Below, piece after piece: positions 12,831 through 24,530 of a stretch of DNA of 64,000 bases; positions within the stretch are counted from its first letter, which is position 1; each line of letters starts with the position of its first letter. The stretch is from Cycas panzhihuaensis (taxonomy: Eukaryota > Cycadophyta): positions 82,033,741 to 82,097,740 of the forward strand of contig CM041465.1 of NCBI GenBank assembly GCA_023213395.1, given 5' to 3'. A program made the translations under genes and the position numbers. The notes below the pieces were generated by a model. It was given only the letters and a program-made list of their open reading frames with translations. It did not search any database and was not told the origin of the DNA.

Positions 12831-14250
12831 GTGCTTGAATTTAGAGCACAGAAGTATATCTCCTACAAGAAGAACAACTTTAATATTATGAATAAAAATT
12901 AGAGTGGTGCAAAAATTATCGTTGGAGATGCTTGCGTCTTACCAGTGGAAGGTATTAGCAAATTATCCATTATAGGAGGTAAGTTTGCCAGGGTATACTA
13001 TATACCCAAGATGTAGTTAAACCTTCTTTTAGACTAGGAAATCTACAAACAAGACATGAAGATGGAGATTTATAATGATAAATACCTGATTAAGGATTTG
13101 AAGTAGAACTTCACTATTATTACTACTAGGAAAGTTAGGGATAACTTCTAGGTATTTGAGAAATTTTAATCTTAAAAGAAGTATTATGCCTTCGTTGCCA
13201 ACATTAATGACATGAGTAAACTTTGACATAATCATTTCGGACACCTTAATTATAAGAGCATTTCACTACTGAAGAGGTTAAAGATGGTGGTAGGATTTCC
13301 GTCAATTTCCAGCTCAAATGGTATGGGTAAAGGGTGTATGTATGGCAAGCATCATCATTACCCTTTTGCTTGGGAGAATGCTTGGAGAGCCAAGGACAAG
13401 TTAGAGCTTATACATTTAGATATAATAGGTCCTCTCCCAAACCCTTCTATATCAGGAGCATGTTATACCCTTGTGTTTGTAGATGATTACACTAGAAAGG
13501 CCTAAGTTTACTTTCTCAAAAATAAACCAAGTGTGTTTGATCACTTTTAAGACTAGAAAGTGATGGTAGAAAACTAATGTGACAAAAATATTAAGTTAAT
13601 AAGAAGTAACAATAGTAAGGAACATGATAATCATATATTTAATCAGTTCTGTTGTGATTATGGTATTAAGTAGGAATTTATAATCCCATATACCCCACAA
13701 TAGAATGGAATTACTAAACGAAAAAATCATACCATGATGAAGATGTCAAGGTGTATAGTGCATGTTAAAAACCTGCCACTAATGTTTTGGGTAGAGGCTA
13801 TGGCAATTGCTATGCATATTCCAACTAGGTACCCACTCAAGTAGTTTGAAACATGACCCTCGAAGAGAAATAAACTAGTCAAAAGCTTATCATTAGCCAT
13901 TTAAGAACCTTTGGTGTATTGCATATGCTTGCATCCTAGATATACTTACAAGAAGTTAGATTAGAAGAGTCTAAAGTGTATATTCATGGGGTATTGTAAT
14001 GAGAATAAAGCCTACAAACTATGGGATCCATAGGGGAAGTGGATTTTGTTAGTTGAGATGTAAAATTTGATGAGTCATTGATGTATCATGTTGAAAGAAT
14101 ATTAAAAGAGCCTTTTTATCCTATCGTACTCCTATTTCCAAATTCATCAAGTGAAGAGGATGTCACTAGAACACCTAAGTAAGTAGGGCCAAGTGGGACA
14201 TGCAATAGAAAGGAGCCACCATGAGAATAAGTACCTCTAGCAATGGGTCC
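12831..14250 (+). pseudogene. Protease and integrase part of the copia pol, broken
   Basis: A protease-like segment near 12900-13020 includes 'GDACVLPVEGISKLSI', typical of the copia protease C-terminal part. The integrase zinc-binding region follows (HFGHLNYKSISLLKRLKMV at about 13234-13290, then GCMYGKHHH; one Cys of the expected CxxC is lost). The catalytic core shows HLDIIGPLP (about 13420), FVDDYTRKA (about 13480) and PYTPQ-stop-NG (about 13690), with the expected acidic positions. The C-terminal part (CIFMGYCNENKAYKLWDP, about 13976-14030) fits copia integrases. Stops and shifts are numerous. Confidence 0.85.
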
Positions 14251-14397
14251 TTCTATACCTTTATGGGCAAGGAAGACTATCAAAGATTTTGGTGTGATGA
14301 TGCAAAACCTAAATGATGATAAAAGAATAAGAAGTTAGCATACCAATTGAACTCTACTAGTAGGCACCAATAACTCTAGTGATCCTAATTCATTTGA

Positions 14398-15784
14398 TGA
14401 GGTAAAAGGAGATCTACGTTGGAGAGTTGCAATGGAGGAGGAGTATGGTTCGTTAATAAAGAAAGATACGTGGGATTCAGTTCCACTCCCTCCATCAAAG
14501 AACCTTATTGGATGTAAGTGGGTCTATAAGACAAAGTTCTAGTCTAATGGAGAGGTGGACAAGTATAAGGCCAGACTTGTCGCTCAAGGATTCAAGCAAA
14601 ATGAAGGAATTAACTATGAGGAGAAGTTTGTACCAATCTCCAAAATAATAACAGTTTACTTGCTCATTTCCTTAGCAACTACTTACGATTGGGAGGTACA
14701 CTAGATGGTTGTCAAGTCTACATTCCTTAATGGAGATCTAAAGGATGAGATTTATATATCGCAGCCCCTGGGATTTGTTAAGGATGGCCAAGAGAATCTT
14801 ATTTGTTAGTTAAAGAAGCCAATCTATGGCTTGAAATAAGCACCCTATGCTTAGTATGAGAAAATAGATGCTAAGTAAGAAGTTAAAGGTTGTGAGATTT
14901 CAGAACTCGACCCAACCCTAATATGAAAAGAAGAGGGATTTCAATAGTTACTTGTGTGGTGTATGTGGATGATTTAATCATCAACAGTAACTCTAGCAAT
15001 ACTATTACTAAAGTCAAGTCTAATTTGGGAGTTTCATTTGACATGATAAATCTTAGGAGACTTTACTATTTCCTAACTATTTAGATCTAGTAAGTGGATG
15101 ATCAGATTGTATTTTTGTAGTCGCAATACATGAAGAACCTACTGGATAAGTTTGGGATGCAAAATTATAAAGTAGTTGCAACACCATATGTAAAAGGTGT
15201 AAGGTCATAGAAGGACATGGCCAAACCCTCTATAGATGGAATGAAGTATTGTTAGTTGGTAGAGAGTCCAATCTAGTTTACTCATACTAGACCAGATATT
15301 GCTTACATTGTTGGGTTGGTTTTCTACTACATGAAGAATCCTTAAGTGCCTTATTTAGTTGTAGTGAAACAGATCTTGAAATATTTGAAGAGGATAATCA
15401 ATCTTAGTCTCGACTACTATCGAGGTAAAAAGATAAGGTTACATGGCTACATAAATGTTGATTGGGGAGGAGACTCTAATGATCATAAGTCCACTACTAA
15501 ATACATGTTTAGCATTGGTAATGGATTTATTTTATGGTAATCAAAGAAGCAACAAATAAAAGTATTATCTTCTACAAAGGTTAAATATCAAGAACTCAAT
15601 ACTGGTGCAAAGGAAGTAGTATGGTTATAAGGTCTCTTGGTGTTTCCTGGAGTTTTAAATAGATATCTAATTCTCTTTATTGATAATCATAGCACCATTC
15701 ATTTATCAAAGAATTTAGAGTTTCATGCATGTATGAAGCATATTAAAATTCAATACTATTACATCTATGAATAGATCAAATTAA
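14398..15784 (+). pseudogene. Reverse transcriptase and RNase H part of the copia pol, split by the LINE
   Basis: The reverse transcriptase begins with WRVAMEEEYGSLIKKDTWD and GCKWVYKTKF (about 14420-14540), followed by KARLVAQGFKQNEGINYEE. The active site YVDD is intact at 14962-14973, though stop codons lie on both sides. The RNase H follows: TRPDIAY (about 15289), KYLKR, GYINVDWGGD (about 15450, with an expected catalytic Asp) and FIDNHSTIHLS (about 15675). The reading frame is cut at 15784 in the segment 'KHIKIQYYYIYE'; its continuation is at 28954-29090. Confidence 0.9.
15771..15784. repeat. LINE target-site duplication, left copy
   Basis: ATAGATCAAATTAA is repeated exactly at 28940-28953. 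Rejoining the copia sequence across the LINE keeps one copy and continues the copia frame. Confidence 0.93.
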
Positions 15785-16349
15785 AGGAGAACAGGAGCTG
15801 CGACAGAATGGCTATGATTCTAGGAGACGGCGGTGAAGCTAGGGTTTGCGTCGAGGCTGAGACATGGAGTTGGCAGATCTGGGTACTAAGACGAGCCCAG
15901 AGAAGAGCATCAGGTGCTGGGCACCATGGCACCCCTCACTAATAGGTAAAGATGATGATAAAAGGGACATTAGGCCCTTAGCGTTAGATGGAGAGGCGGT
16001 AGAAAGGAACGTTGAGTCATAGACAAAGCATGAAGGAAGAGAACCTAGCGTAGGGTGAATTGGGCCTAGCAGGAGTTCAGTTAAAGACCGGAGGTCTTAG
16101 AGGAGTTGGTGTCATTACCAAGAAATAGGTACAGAATGGGCTTTAAGCCAGAGAAGTAGAACAAGAGAGGAGACATGGGGTGCTAAAGAATCCAAGGAGG
16201 CAGTAGGCAGACACTCCTACGAGAAGCAGCTGGAAACTATAACCAGGTGGTGCATGCTGTTCCGGAAAGGAAGAGAAGGCTAAGACTCAATCTTATAAAT
16301 TCAAGCGTATGGTGAGTGCATGTAATTTTTCTTTAGTTACTGTGGTAGT
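15785..16349 (+). other. 5' untranslated region of the LINE
   Basis: Purine-rich, comparatively GC-rich leader before ORF1. LINE promoters lie inside such leaders, but no specific element was recognised. No coding frame was seen. Confidence 0.6.
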
Positions 16350-17507
16350 AATTGAAAATGATATAAGATCTAGTAAACCAGACTCAGTCCTCGCCTCTGA
16401 GAAGGACTTACCTTGACGTCCTGAAGAATGAAAACTCTGAAGAATTTGAGATTTACCCTATGCTGAAAGACAACTAGTTTAAGATTTTAGTCCCAAAGGA
16501 GTTAACTGATAAAACTATCCAATACTAAGAAAATAGCTTGATGGGTAGGTTTTCAGGACCTAGGCCCAGACTTGACATTATTAGAGAATGGATAAGAAAC
16601 AAATAGAAAACAAGGATCCTGGTTGAGGTGATGGCCATGCCAAAGGGGTGTGTCCTCTTTAGATTCGCAAACTAGGACGATATGATTGATATCCTCCTAA
16701 AATCCTCCTGGATATTTGGAATGAAAACCATGACTCTGGAAAAATGGCATTCGAACTTTGACCCAAGAATCCCAACGGTTAAACAAGCCCTAGAATGGGT
16801 GCAGATGCTGGGGCTACCACTATATTTCTGGAACTTGGAGGTGGTCAAAGGTGCGGCCAGGATGATCGAGCCTTTACTAGCACTAGATTCGGCGATAAAA
16901 CACAGATCTCAATTGATGAATGCCAGATTATATGTCTTAGCTAGGCTAGACAGCGATCTCCCAGAAGAAATAGATATCGGCTTGGCAGGATGGGTCATCA
17001 ATTAAACACTATTTTAGGAAGTGGAGGGATTTAGATGTTCAAAGTGTAGGTGCAAGGGACATCTACCCTTTCAGTACCCAGGAGCTCTAACAAAGAAAAA
17101 TAAGGAAGGAGTGGTAAAGAGAAAGAAGATAAAGAAATGGAGGCAGTTAGAGGTGAGACCCTAGATCAAGGTACTAACAAGATCGACAAGGAAGAGGGTA
17201 GTAAAGAGAAAGAAGATAAAGAAATTAAGGTAGTCAGAGGTGAGGCCCTGGATGCAGGTGCTAACAAGATCCAAAGAAGGTTGGGCCAGACATCAACTTC
17301 AGAACCTGGCTCTACAGCGGAGTGTTCCAAAGATCAGACAAGGGGACATCATAGGATTGATGGTCTTGCTGTTGATGGTGGGGATATCTCCCCAGTGACT
17401 GAAGAGCAAGTCTTGTCTAGGCAAGAGAAGGACATCAACTGGGACGTGGAGGATTACCTCTCAGAGGCTGAGGAGGGGAGGATTCAAGACCTAGATCAGG
17501 TGGATTA
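16350..17507 (+). pseudogene. LINE ORF1, nucleic-acid-binding protein, broken
   Basis: ORF1 proteins of plant L1s bind element RNA. The N-terminal part has the DUF4283-type pattern: a segment near 16540 reads MGRFSGPRPRLDIIREWIR, followed by VEVMAMPKGCVLFRFAN and, around 16790, ALEWVQMLGLPLYFWN. A Cys-rich knuckle FRCSKCRCKGHLPFQYP follows at about 17029-17080, with the last Cys replaced by Tyr. The C-terminal tail is charged and contains two repeats of a VRGEALD-type segment (17144-17260). The frame changes near 17100 and several stops are present. Confidence 0.82.
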
Positions 17508-17801
17508 ACAATTAGGGACAACAACAGAGGGGGTTGGGAAAATAGACAGGGTTGCTAGGGTCAAAGGGGTAGAATAGGGGAAGGTAGGAGGAGGGATTCA
17601 AAAATGGATCTTAAAAAATAAAAGTAGTATACTGGACCCAAAAAAGGCACCTGATTTTGGGATAGAAAAGAGGGTTGGCAGACCATCAAAAAAGGTGACT
17701 AGGGAGAAGGAAATAGTGGCCCAGATTGATTTGGGATACCAGAGCACCCTAAAGGATGGGGGGGTGATCGAAGGCCCTCTTCTTAGAAGTAGGAAAGGAT
17801 G

Positions 17802-20256
17802 ATGGAGGGGGGAGCTGGGATGACCATGAAGGTCTTATCCTAGAATATTAGGGGCCTTAATGCCCCATCGAAGCAGAGATTAGTTAAGGAAATGAGGATA
17901 AGGACAGGCACAGACATGGTTTTGTTGTAGGAGACAAAACTTAACTAGATAAAGGAAAGAGAGGTATTTAACAAAATTTGGAGGAGGGAAGAAGGGAGGA
18001 CTATTATGGGTTTAGCGGGTTCAGGGGGGCTGGCTATCCTTTAGAATCCAAGTAGATGGAAAGGCTTTGAGGTGGTCAAAAGTGAACACTTCATAACCTT
18101 ATGTCTGGTATGCAGGCGCACCAATAGGCCTTGCCATATCACTAATGTATATGCCCCTACAACAGTGGAGGGAAGGAAGAGATTATGGGAAAGAATTATG
18201 GAGGTACATAAAGAATGGGAAGGCCCCTAGCCGGTTACTATGGACTTCAATACGACTCTCAATCTGGAGGAAAAGAAAGGGGAGCAAGAAGGGTGGTCCA
18301 GGAGCATGTTAGATCTCGGAGACTTTCTACAATTCGGTGGTCTAATGGATGCTCCTCTTAGGGGAGCCAGGTACACTTGGTCAAACAGGAGATTGGGACA
18401 CAACCATATTTAGATTAAGCTAGACAGAATGTTAACCAATTATGAATTGACTTACCAATATGAGGATATTAAACTAGAGGCTCTTCCAAAAATGGGCTCG
18501 GATCATTCCCCTTTGGTCATGGAGTCTTCTTATTTCAAGTAAGCATGGAGGGGCCCCCTTCCATTTCGAATTAATATGGCAGAAGCACCCCAATCTAAGG
18601 GAGAGGATTAGAGAGTAGTGGGGAATCCTGGTACCTAGATTCGCTATGTTTAAGTTCTCAAAGAAGCTAAATTAGATTAAACAACGGATCAAAATATGGA
18701 ATAAGGAGGTGTTCGGAAACATTTTTATAGATAAAGAATGCCTGTTGAAGGAGCTAAAAAAGATCGAGGAAAGGATCCAACTCGAGGGTAGAACACAAAG
18801 CCTGGATCAAACAGAACACGTCACCACTAAGAAATTAGAAGAGATACTGACTAGGGAGGAACTCCACTAAAAGAAGAAATCTAGGGAGTTATGGATAAAG
18901 GAGGGAGACAGAAATACTAAGTTTTTCCATCTGTCTACATTGAAACACATGTCTTATAATAGGATTAGCAAATTATGAAGTAAGGATAGGGTTATGAATG
19001 ATTCAAAAGACTAGATAAGAGACATAGCAATGAATTACTTTAAAGAGTTATATGTCAAACCAGGATGCCAGGACCCAGATTTAAGGGAGAACCTACTACA
19101 ATGTATTCTGAGAGTAATTACTAAGGCCCAAAATAGAAAACTGACAGAACCATTTTCCCAAGACTAAGTTGAGAAAGCCCTATTTAAAATGGGATGGGAC
19201 AAAGCCCCTGGGCCGAATGGGTTCCCACCCAGCTTCTTCTAGGAGTATTGGGACATCATTAAGGATGATCTAATTTTGGTGCTAAATGATTTTTTTCAAA
19301 GGAAGATTATTTTGAAAGAATGGCAGGCCACTTTTCTGGTTTTGATTCCAAAAAAGGTGGGAGTAAAAGCAATGGAAGACTTTAGACCGATAAGCCTATG
19401 TAATGTAAAATATAAAATTTTGGCTAAAGTGCTAGCGAATCACCTTAAATAGTGTCTTTCTTCCATCATCTCTCCAAACCAAGATGGATTTGTTAAGGGT
19501 AGACAAATTACGGATGGCATAATTATAGTTCATGAAACAATTCACTCGACCTATCATAAGAAAGAAGCAAGTATAATAATAAAAATAGATATGTCTAAGG
19601 CCTATGATCGGGTGGCATGGGATTGTCCATTAGAATGTCTATAAGTGTTTGGTTTTGGGGAGGTTTGGAGGGAATGGATGAGATGTTGTATATCCAATAT
19701 ATCGTTCTTGGTGATTCTAAATGGTAGGTCGACTCCCTTCTTTCCCGGATATAGGGGGCTGAGACAAGAAGATCCTCTATCACCCTTCCTCTTTATCATA
19801 ATGGCAGAAATATTAGGGAGGGCGATAGAGGAAGCTAAGAGGATAGGGTGGGTATCAGGACTGAAACCTTCATCCAACATGGAAAATATTATTCATCACC
19901 AGTTTGTCGATGATAACATCTTTCTTAGCAAGGCTGCCCTTGGTGAAGCCCATGCCCTGAAAGAAGGTCTTCAGGCCTATGAGTGGGCTTATAATCAAAG
20001 AGTTAACCTAGATAAGAGTTCAATTTTCTTCATCAATACTCTGGAGGGGTTGCGGAGGAGGATAAGTAGGGTTTTGGAGATCTCCAATAGACATTTTCCT
20101 GCCTCTTATCTGGAGATGCCCCTTTTTATGGGAAAGATGGATAAGAACCTGTGGGATCCCATTATGGGGAGCTTCAATAGGAAGCTGATCAGTTGGAAAG
20201 TAGTGCTACTAATTTGGGCTAGAAAGATCCAACTTGATGTGGCCTCTCTTTAGAGT
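17802..20256 (+). pseudogene. LINE ORF2, endonuclease and reverse transcriptase (5' part), broken
   Basis: Starts MEGGAGMTMKVLS with 'NIRGLN', the standard opening of the APE-type endonuclease. QETKLN (about 17930), NVYAP (about 18140) and MGSDHSPL (about 18490) are endonuclease motifs; the last holds the catalytic SDH. Next are LWIKEGDRNTKFFH, WDKAPGPNGFPPSFF (about 19197), FRPISLCNVKYKILAKVLAN (about 19385) and a DMSKAYDRVAW motif (about 19589). The active site is FVDD at 19903-19914 (usually FADD). The frame stops at a gypsy insertion after 20256, at 'LISWKVVLLIWARKIQ', and continues at 27037. In-frame stops are frequent. Confidence 0.92.
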
Positions 20257-20261
20257 ATCCC

Positions 20262-21328
20262 TGATCCAAGAGGATCTACCATATGTTTACAGGATGCAGA
20301 AAATGCTAGGCATTGGCATAACTGAAAGAGATATGGCCAAATAGTATCAAAATTATATTAAATTTTATGTAAATGAAGAAGACACATCCCACTACATGTG
20401 TGAAAAAGGTGGGGTTCTGAAAATATCATTTAATTAGAGTTCAAGCCTTGTTTTACGTAAAATTAATCCTACAGCTAGCAAAAAAATAGCAAATACATAT
20501 TACAATTAAATGAATAAAAATATAGACAAATGACATAAAAATGAGCTAAACTTTTGTGGGAGTGGATGGGACCTATGTTCCTATAAGTGTACCAAATTTG
20601 AGCCAAATTGGAGTCTGTTAAGGTCAGTTACAAGCTACACGTTCAAGCCCTATTTTGCATAAAATTAATCCCACAGCTAGCAGAAAAGCAACAAATACAT
20701 ATTATAATTAAATGAATAAAAATGCAATCAAATGACATCCAAATGAGCTAAAATTTTGACGAAGCATAGGGTACACATTTTCCTATATGTGTACCAAAAT
20801 TTAGCTTAATTAGAGTCAGTTAAGGTTAGTTACAAGCTATAATGTTTAAGAATTGCATGAAGGCCACTTGAACAACATGCATTCTGGTGGTTAGTGGTTA
20901 TACTTGCATGATTGCCACTTATTAAACATGAAATTTGGGTTTTCCTTCTATAAATTGAGCCCTATTATGGGTTGGAGAGATAGTTCTTGGAGGTGAAAGG
21001 CACTAGACTTGGGAAGCATCCTTAGAGAAGCATTTTAGAGGGTTGGAGTCCCCCTTATGGTATAATTACATCATTTATTCCTTGTAATTTAACCATTCTT
21101 TTGCTAGTTGATTTCTCCACCATTAAATGGAGATTTTCATAGTTTAATAAAAGTACTACTCCTCATACTTTTGGAGCAATGTCAAGAATAAATGATTTGA
21201 TGTAAAATTTCCTTTTGTGGGCTGATTTTTGTTTTGATGTTATTGGGATTTCTACACTAACTCCCAGGATCTCAAGGAGAAAAGGTTGATAATTGACTTC
21301 TTCACCAATTAGCTCTATTTGGGGATCA
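20262..21328 (+). repeat. 5' LTR of the gypsy element in the LINE
   Basis: Starts TGATCCAAGAGG and ends GGGGATCA. Its homologue at 25965-27031 has exactly the same length. It contains a tandem duplication of about 202 bases (20439-20840) and a TATA-like TTCTATAAATTG at 20947-20958. Confidence 0.95.
20439..20840. repeat. Tandem 202-base duplication inside the LTR
   Basis: Two diverged units start with gttcaagcc at 20439 and 20641. Both contain 'cataaaattaatcccac', 'aaatgagctaaa' and 'gttacaagcta'. The 3' LTR carries the same pair (about 26142 and 26344), so the duplication existed before this insertion. Confidence 0.85.
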
Positions 21329-21333
21329 TATTT

Positions 21334-21348
21334 TGGTATCATAGCATG
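21334..21348 (+). other. Primer-binding site of the gypsy element
   Basis: TGGTATCATAGCATG, five bases after the LTR end, is of initiator-Met type. The five-base gap TATTT also occurs in the related minus-strand element (47748-47752). Confidence 0.85.
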
Positions 21349-21461
21349 TGATCTTTGTTGTAGGGACTTGAATGGTACAAATAAGGAAAGGATACAAAGA
21401 GAAAGGTGAAGCTTTTCTTGTGTTACAATCACCAAGAAAACAAAGAAATAATCCAAGCACC

Positions 21462-22680
21462 ATGACTAAAAAAGAAGATGGAGAAATTAGATTTAAAAAG
21501 CTTGAGAAGAACGTAGAAGTCTTGATGTAAATGATGACCCAACTTCTACCTCTAGTCAAGGGAAAAGGCAAAGAGAAGGAAGTTGAAGGAGGATCCACAT
21601 ATGACAACAACCATGAAGAGGAAGAGGAGGAGACCTTAAAGCACTCATTTGAAGAAAGCAAGGGTACTTTATCTCATCAACCCTTCAAGGTGGAGGCAAA
21701 GTTGGATATTCCAACTTATGATGGAGAGGTAAATGCTGAAAAGTTGGACCATTGGTTGGATCAACTTGAAACCTACTTCACAATTTATGCTTATAGTAAT
21801 GCTCAAAAGCTTTTATTTGCTAGCCTCAAGTTGTGTAAACATGCATTGACATGGTGGAATGCATATTTGAAGACTCATGATGTATCTTCTTTTTCGTGGA
21901 TGGATTTTAAGAAAATAATGAAGAAGCAATACTACCCCATAGGTCATGAGGAAAACCAATGGATCACTTGGCAATATTTATGCTAAGAGAGAGGTGTATG
22001 TGTCCAAGACTATACTTCTTTATTTTTTAGGCATGGCATGCTACTTGGTATTAATATGGATGAATATATCATTCTTATGAAATTCATTGGAGGATTACAT
22101 GAATACATAAGGAAGGAACTAAGGCTTTTTAAGGTTCAATCCATTGGAGAAGTAAGTAGAATAGCTATGGCAATAGAAAGTAAAAGCAAGAAATATACAT
22201 TTATGTCTAAATATTCTACTTTTACTTCTAATAAGTATGAAAAGAATCCTAAATTGCACTCATCTAAAAGGCAAGAAGGAAAGAAGGAAAGAACTAATTT
22301 TATTAAAAGTTCTAACTATTATGAGCATTGTGATATTAGTGGTCATATTACAGCAAAGTATTGGAAGTTACATCTAGATCTAAAGCCAAAGCATATCAAG
22401 GATATGGAATTAAGAAAGAAGGAGAAAGGGAAAGCACTACTTTCTGAGGTGGAGATTCAAAGTGAAGGAGAAGAAGAGAAGGTTACTCTACTTACAAATT
22501 ATGGAGATGATGCTACAAGGGAGGAACTATTTCACTTGAAGCTTCAAGTAGGAAATGATATTCTTAGTGCCATTATAGATCCAGGGAGCCAAAAGAATTT
22601 GATCTCAGAAAGTTTGGTAAAGAGCATTGGGTTGGTAACTACTCCTCACCCTCACCCATATCCTCTTGGTTAGATCTATA
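21462..22680 (+). pseudogene. gag: gag and zinc knuckle of the gypsy element in the LINE
   Basis: The ATG at 21462 opens MTKKEDGEIRFKKLEKNVEV, a coiled-coil-like start. An acidic linker follows (KGKGKEKEVEGG, then a run of Glu near 21620). The capsid-like core begins FKVEAKLDIPTYDGEVNAEK (about 21686) and continues HWLDQLETYF and ALTWWNAYL. A knuckle-like motif at about 22315-22360, YYEHCDISGHITAKYW, has lost its first and last Cys to Tyr. The frame is the same through to 23054, with stops at 21528, 21984 and 22671 as the main breaks. Confidence 0.88.
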
Positions 22681-24530
22681 AAGATGTGGAAATGCAAATA
22701 TCAAATCAATGTACACTTAAATTTTCCATTACTAATGATTTTGTTGATGAAGTAATATGTGATGTGGTGCGATTAGATGTATGCCATGTTATGCTTAGGA
22801 GTCCCTACTTGTGGGATCGAGATGCACTCTTCTATCGAAGGGAGAGAGAGTATCAGTTGATGAAGGATAACAAGGGCTTCATCATAAAGGCCATAAAGGA
22901 GCACTTAGATAAGATAGCATTAATTTCAGCCACTCAAGTAAAAAGGATGATCGATGCATGTGGTAAATTCATCATCTTAATAGTAAGGAGAAAAGAAGAG
23001 CCAGGAGATGAAGAAGGTCCTTCTACTCACACTCTTCTTATATTGCCTAAATAAATGCAACAAATTGATGAGTTAAAGACAAGGTATGATATTCTATTTT
23101 AACATGTTCATGGGCTACCACCAAAGAGAAAGATAGAGCATGAAATCACTCTTGTAGGAGATGTACCATTGCCTAATATTACTTTGTATAGGCACTCCAT
23201 TGTAGAGAATAATGAGATAAAGAGGCAAGTTCAAGAGTTGCTTGATTAAGGGGTCATAAGACCTTCATGTTCACCTTGTGGGTCACCAATTGTCTTGCTA
23301 CCTAAGAAGGATGGATGATGGAGAATGTGTATAGACTTTCGTGCTTTGAATAAAATTACAATTAAAAATTGCTACTCTTTACCTCGCATAGATGATTTGC
23401 TTGATGAAATTCAACATGCTTGTTATTTTACTAAGTTGGATTTGAAAAGTGGTTATTACCAAGTTAGGGTCAAGGAGGAGGACACATGGAAGATAGCCTT
23501 CAAAATAAATCAAGGACTCTTTGAATAGATAATTATACCTTTTGGCTTATGTAATGCTCCTGTAACATTCATGAGGCTAATGAATGAAATGTTAAGGCCT
23601 TACTTAGATAATTTTGTTGTTGTCTATCTTGATGACATTTTAATTTTTAGCAACACATGGGAGAAACATTTGTAGCACATAGAAGAAGTTTTAAAGACTA
23701 TGGCTAAGCATCATTTGAAGCTTAATGTGAAGAAGTGTGAATTTTGCAAGAAGAACTTGATCTTCTTAGGCTTTGTGGTTGGAGGAGGAAAGTTGAGTAT
23801 CGATCCACTCAAGACTTAAGCCATCCCTAAATGGCCTAGGCCAATAAACATCACAGAGGTGAGAAGTTTTCTAGGAGCTTGTCAATACTTGAGAAAGTTT
23901 ATTCTTCATTTCTCATAGGTTGCAACACCTCTACATGGATTGACAAAATCTAGTAAAAAGTTTACTTAGGATTCTAAGGAGGAAGAAGCTTTTCTTCTTT
24001 TAAAGAAGAAAATTTGTGAAGCACTGGTTTTGGCAATGCCAAATTTGCAAAGGCCTTTTGAAGTAGAAGCTGATGCAAGCGGAAATGCGATGCGATCTAT
24101 CCTTATTCAAGATGGGAAGCCTATTGCTTACCATTTAGAAGTCTTCACCCCTCAAGTGAAAAACTACCCAACATATGATCGAGAAATATTTGCACTTCAT
24201 CAAGCATGTAAGCATTGGAGGTCCTACTTACTTGGAAAAGAGGTTGTAGTTCATACCGATCATAAGCCTCTTCAATTTTTACAAACCCAAAGTAAATTAT
24301 AACAAGTAAGACACATGAAGTGGATGAGTTATTTACAACAATTCAATATTGTAATTAAGTACAAAAAGGGATCTACTAACAAAATTACTGATATGTTATC
24401 TAGACCACCTTGTTCCACTTCTTCTTCTACTTTTGTTTGTAGTTCTCTTATGAGTTTGCAGGTGGAGCCAATGTATCATGAAGAGTATAAAGACTTATAC
24501 CATGAAGATGAAGCTTGAAGGAAGAATTAG
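22530..24530 (+). pseudogene. pol: Protease, reverse transcriptase and RNase H of the gypsy element
   Basis: The protease motif is IIDPGSQKNLIS at about 22572-22607; the usual D-S/T/G-G is altered to DPGS. Reverse transcriptase begins near 23220 with VIRPSCSPCGSPIVLL and MCIDFRALNKITIKN (23325). KLDLKSGYYQVRV follows, and YLDD is intact at 23625-23636. RNase H begins FEVEADASGNAM (about 24057), with YDREIFALHQA and HTDHKPLQFL (about 24255). Stops break the frame near 23247, 23316, 23526, 23673, 23817 and 24300. The polymerase copies element RNA into DNA in cytoplasmic particles. Confidence 0.92.

Noticed and set aside
21326-21661. Minus-strand frame of 111 codons
   Set aside because: Antisense of the gypsy gag start and primer-site region; Ser- and Leu-rich from reading Lys/Glu codons backwards.
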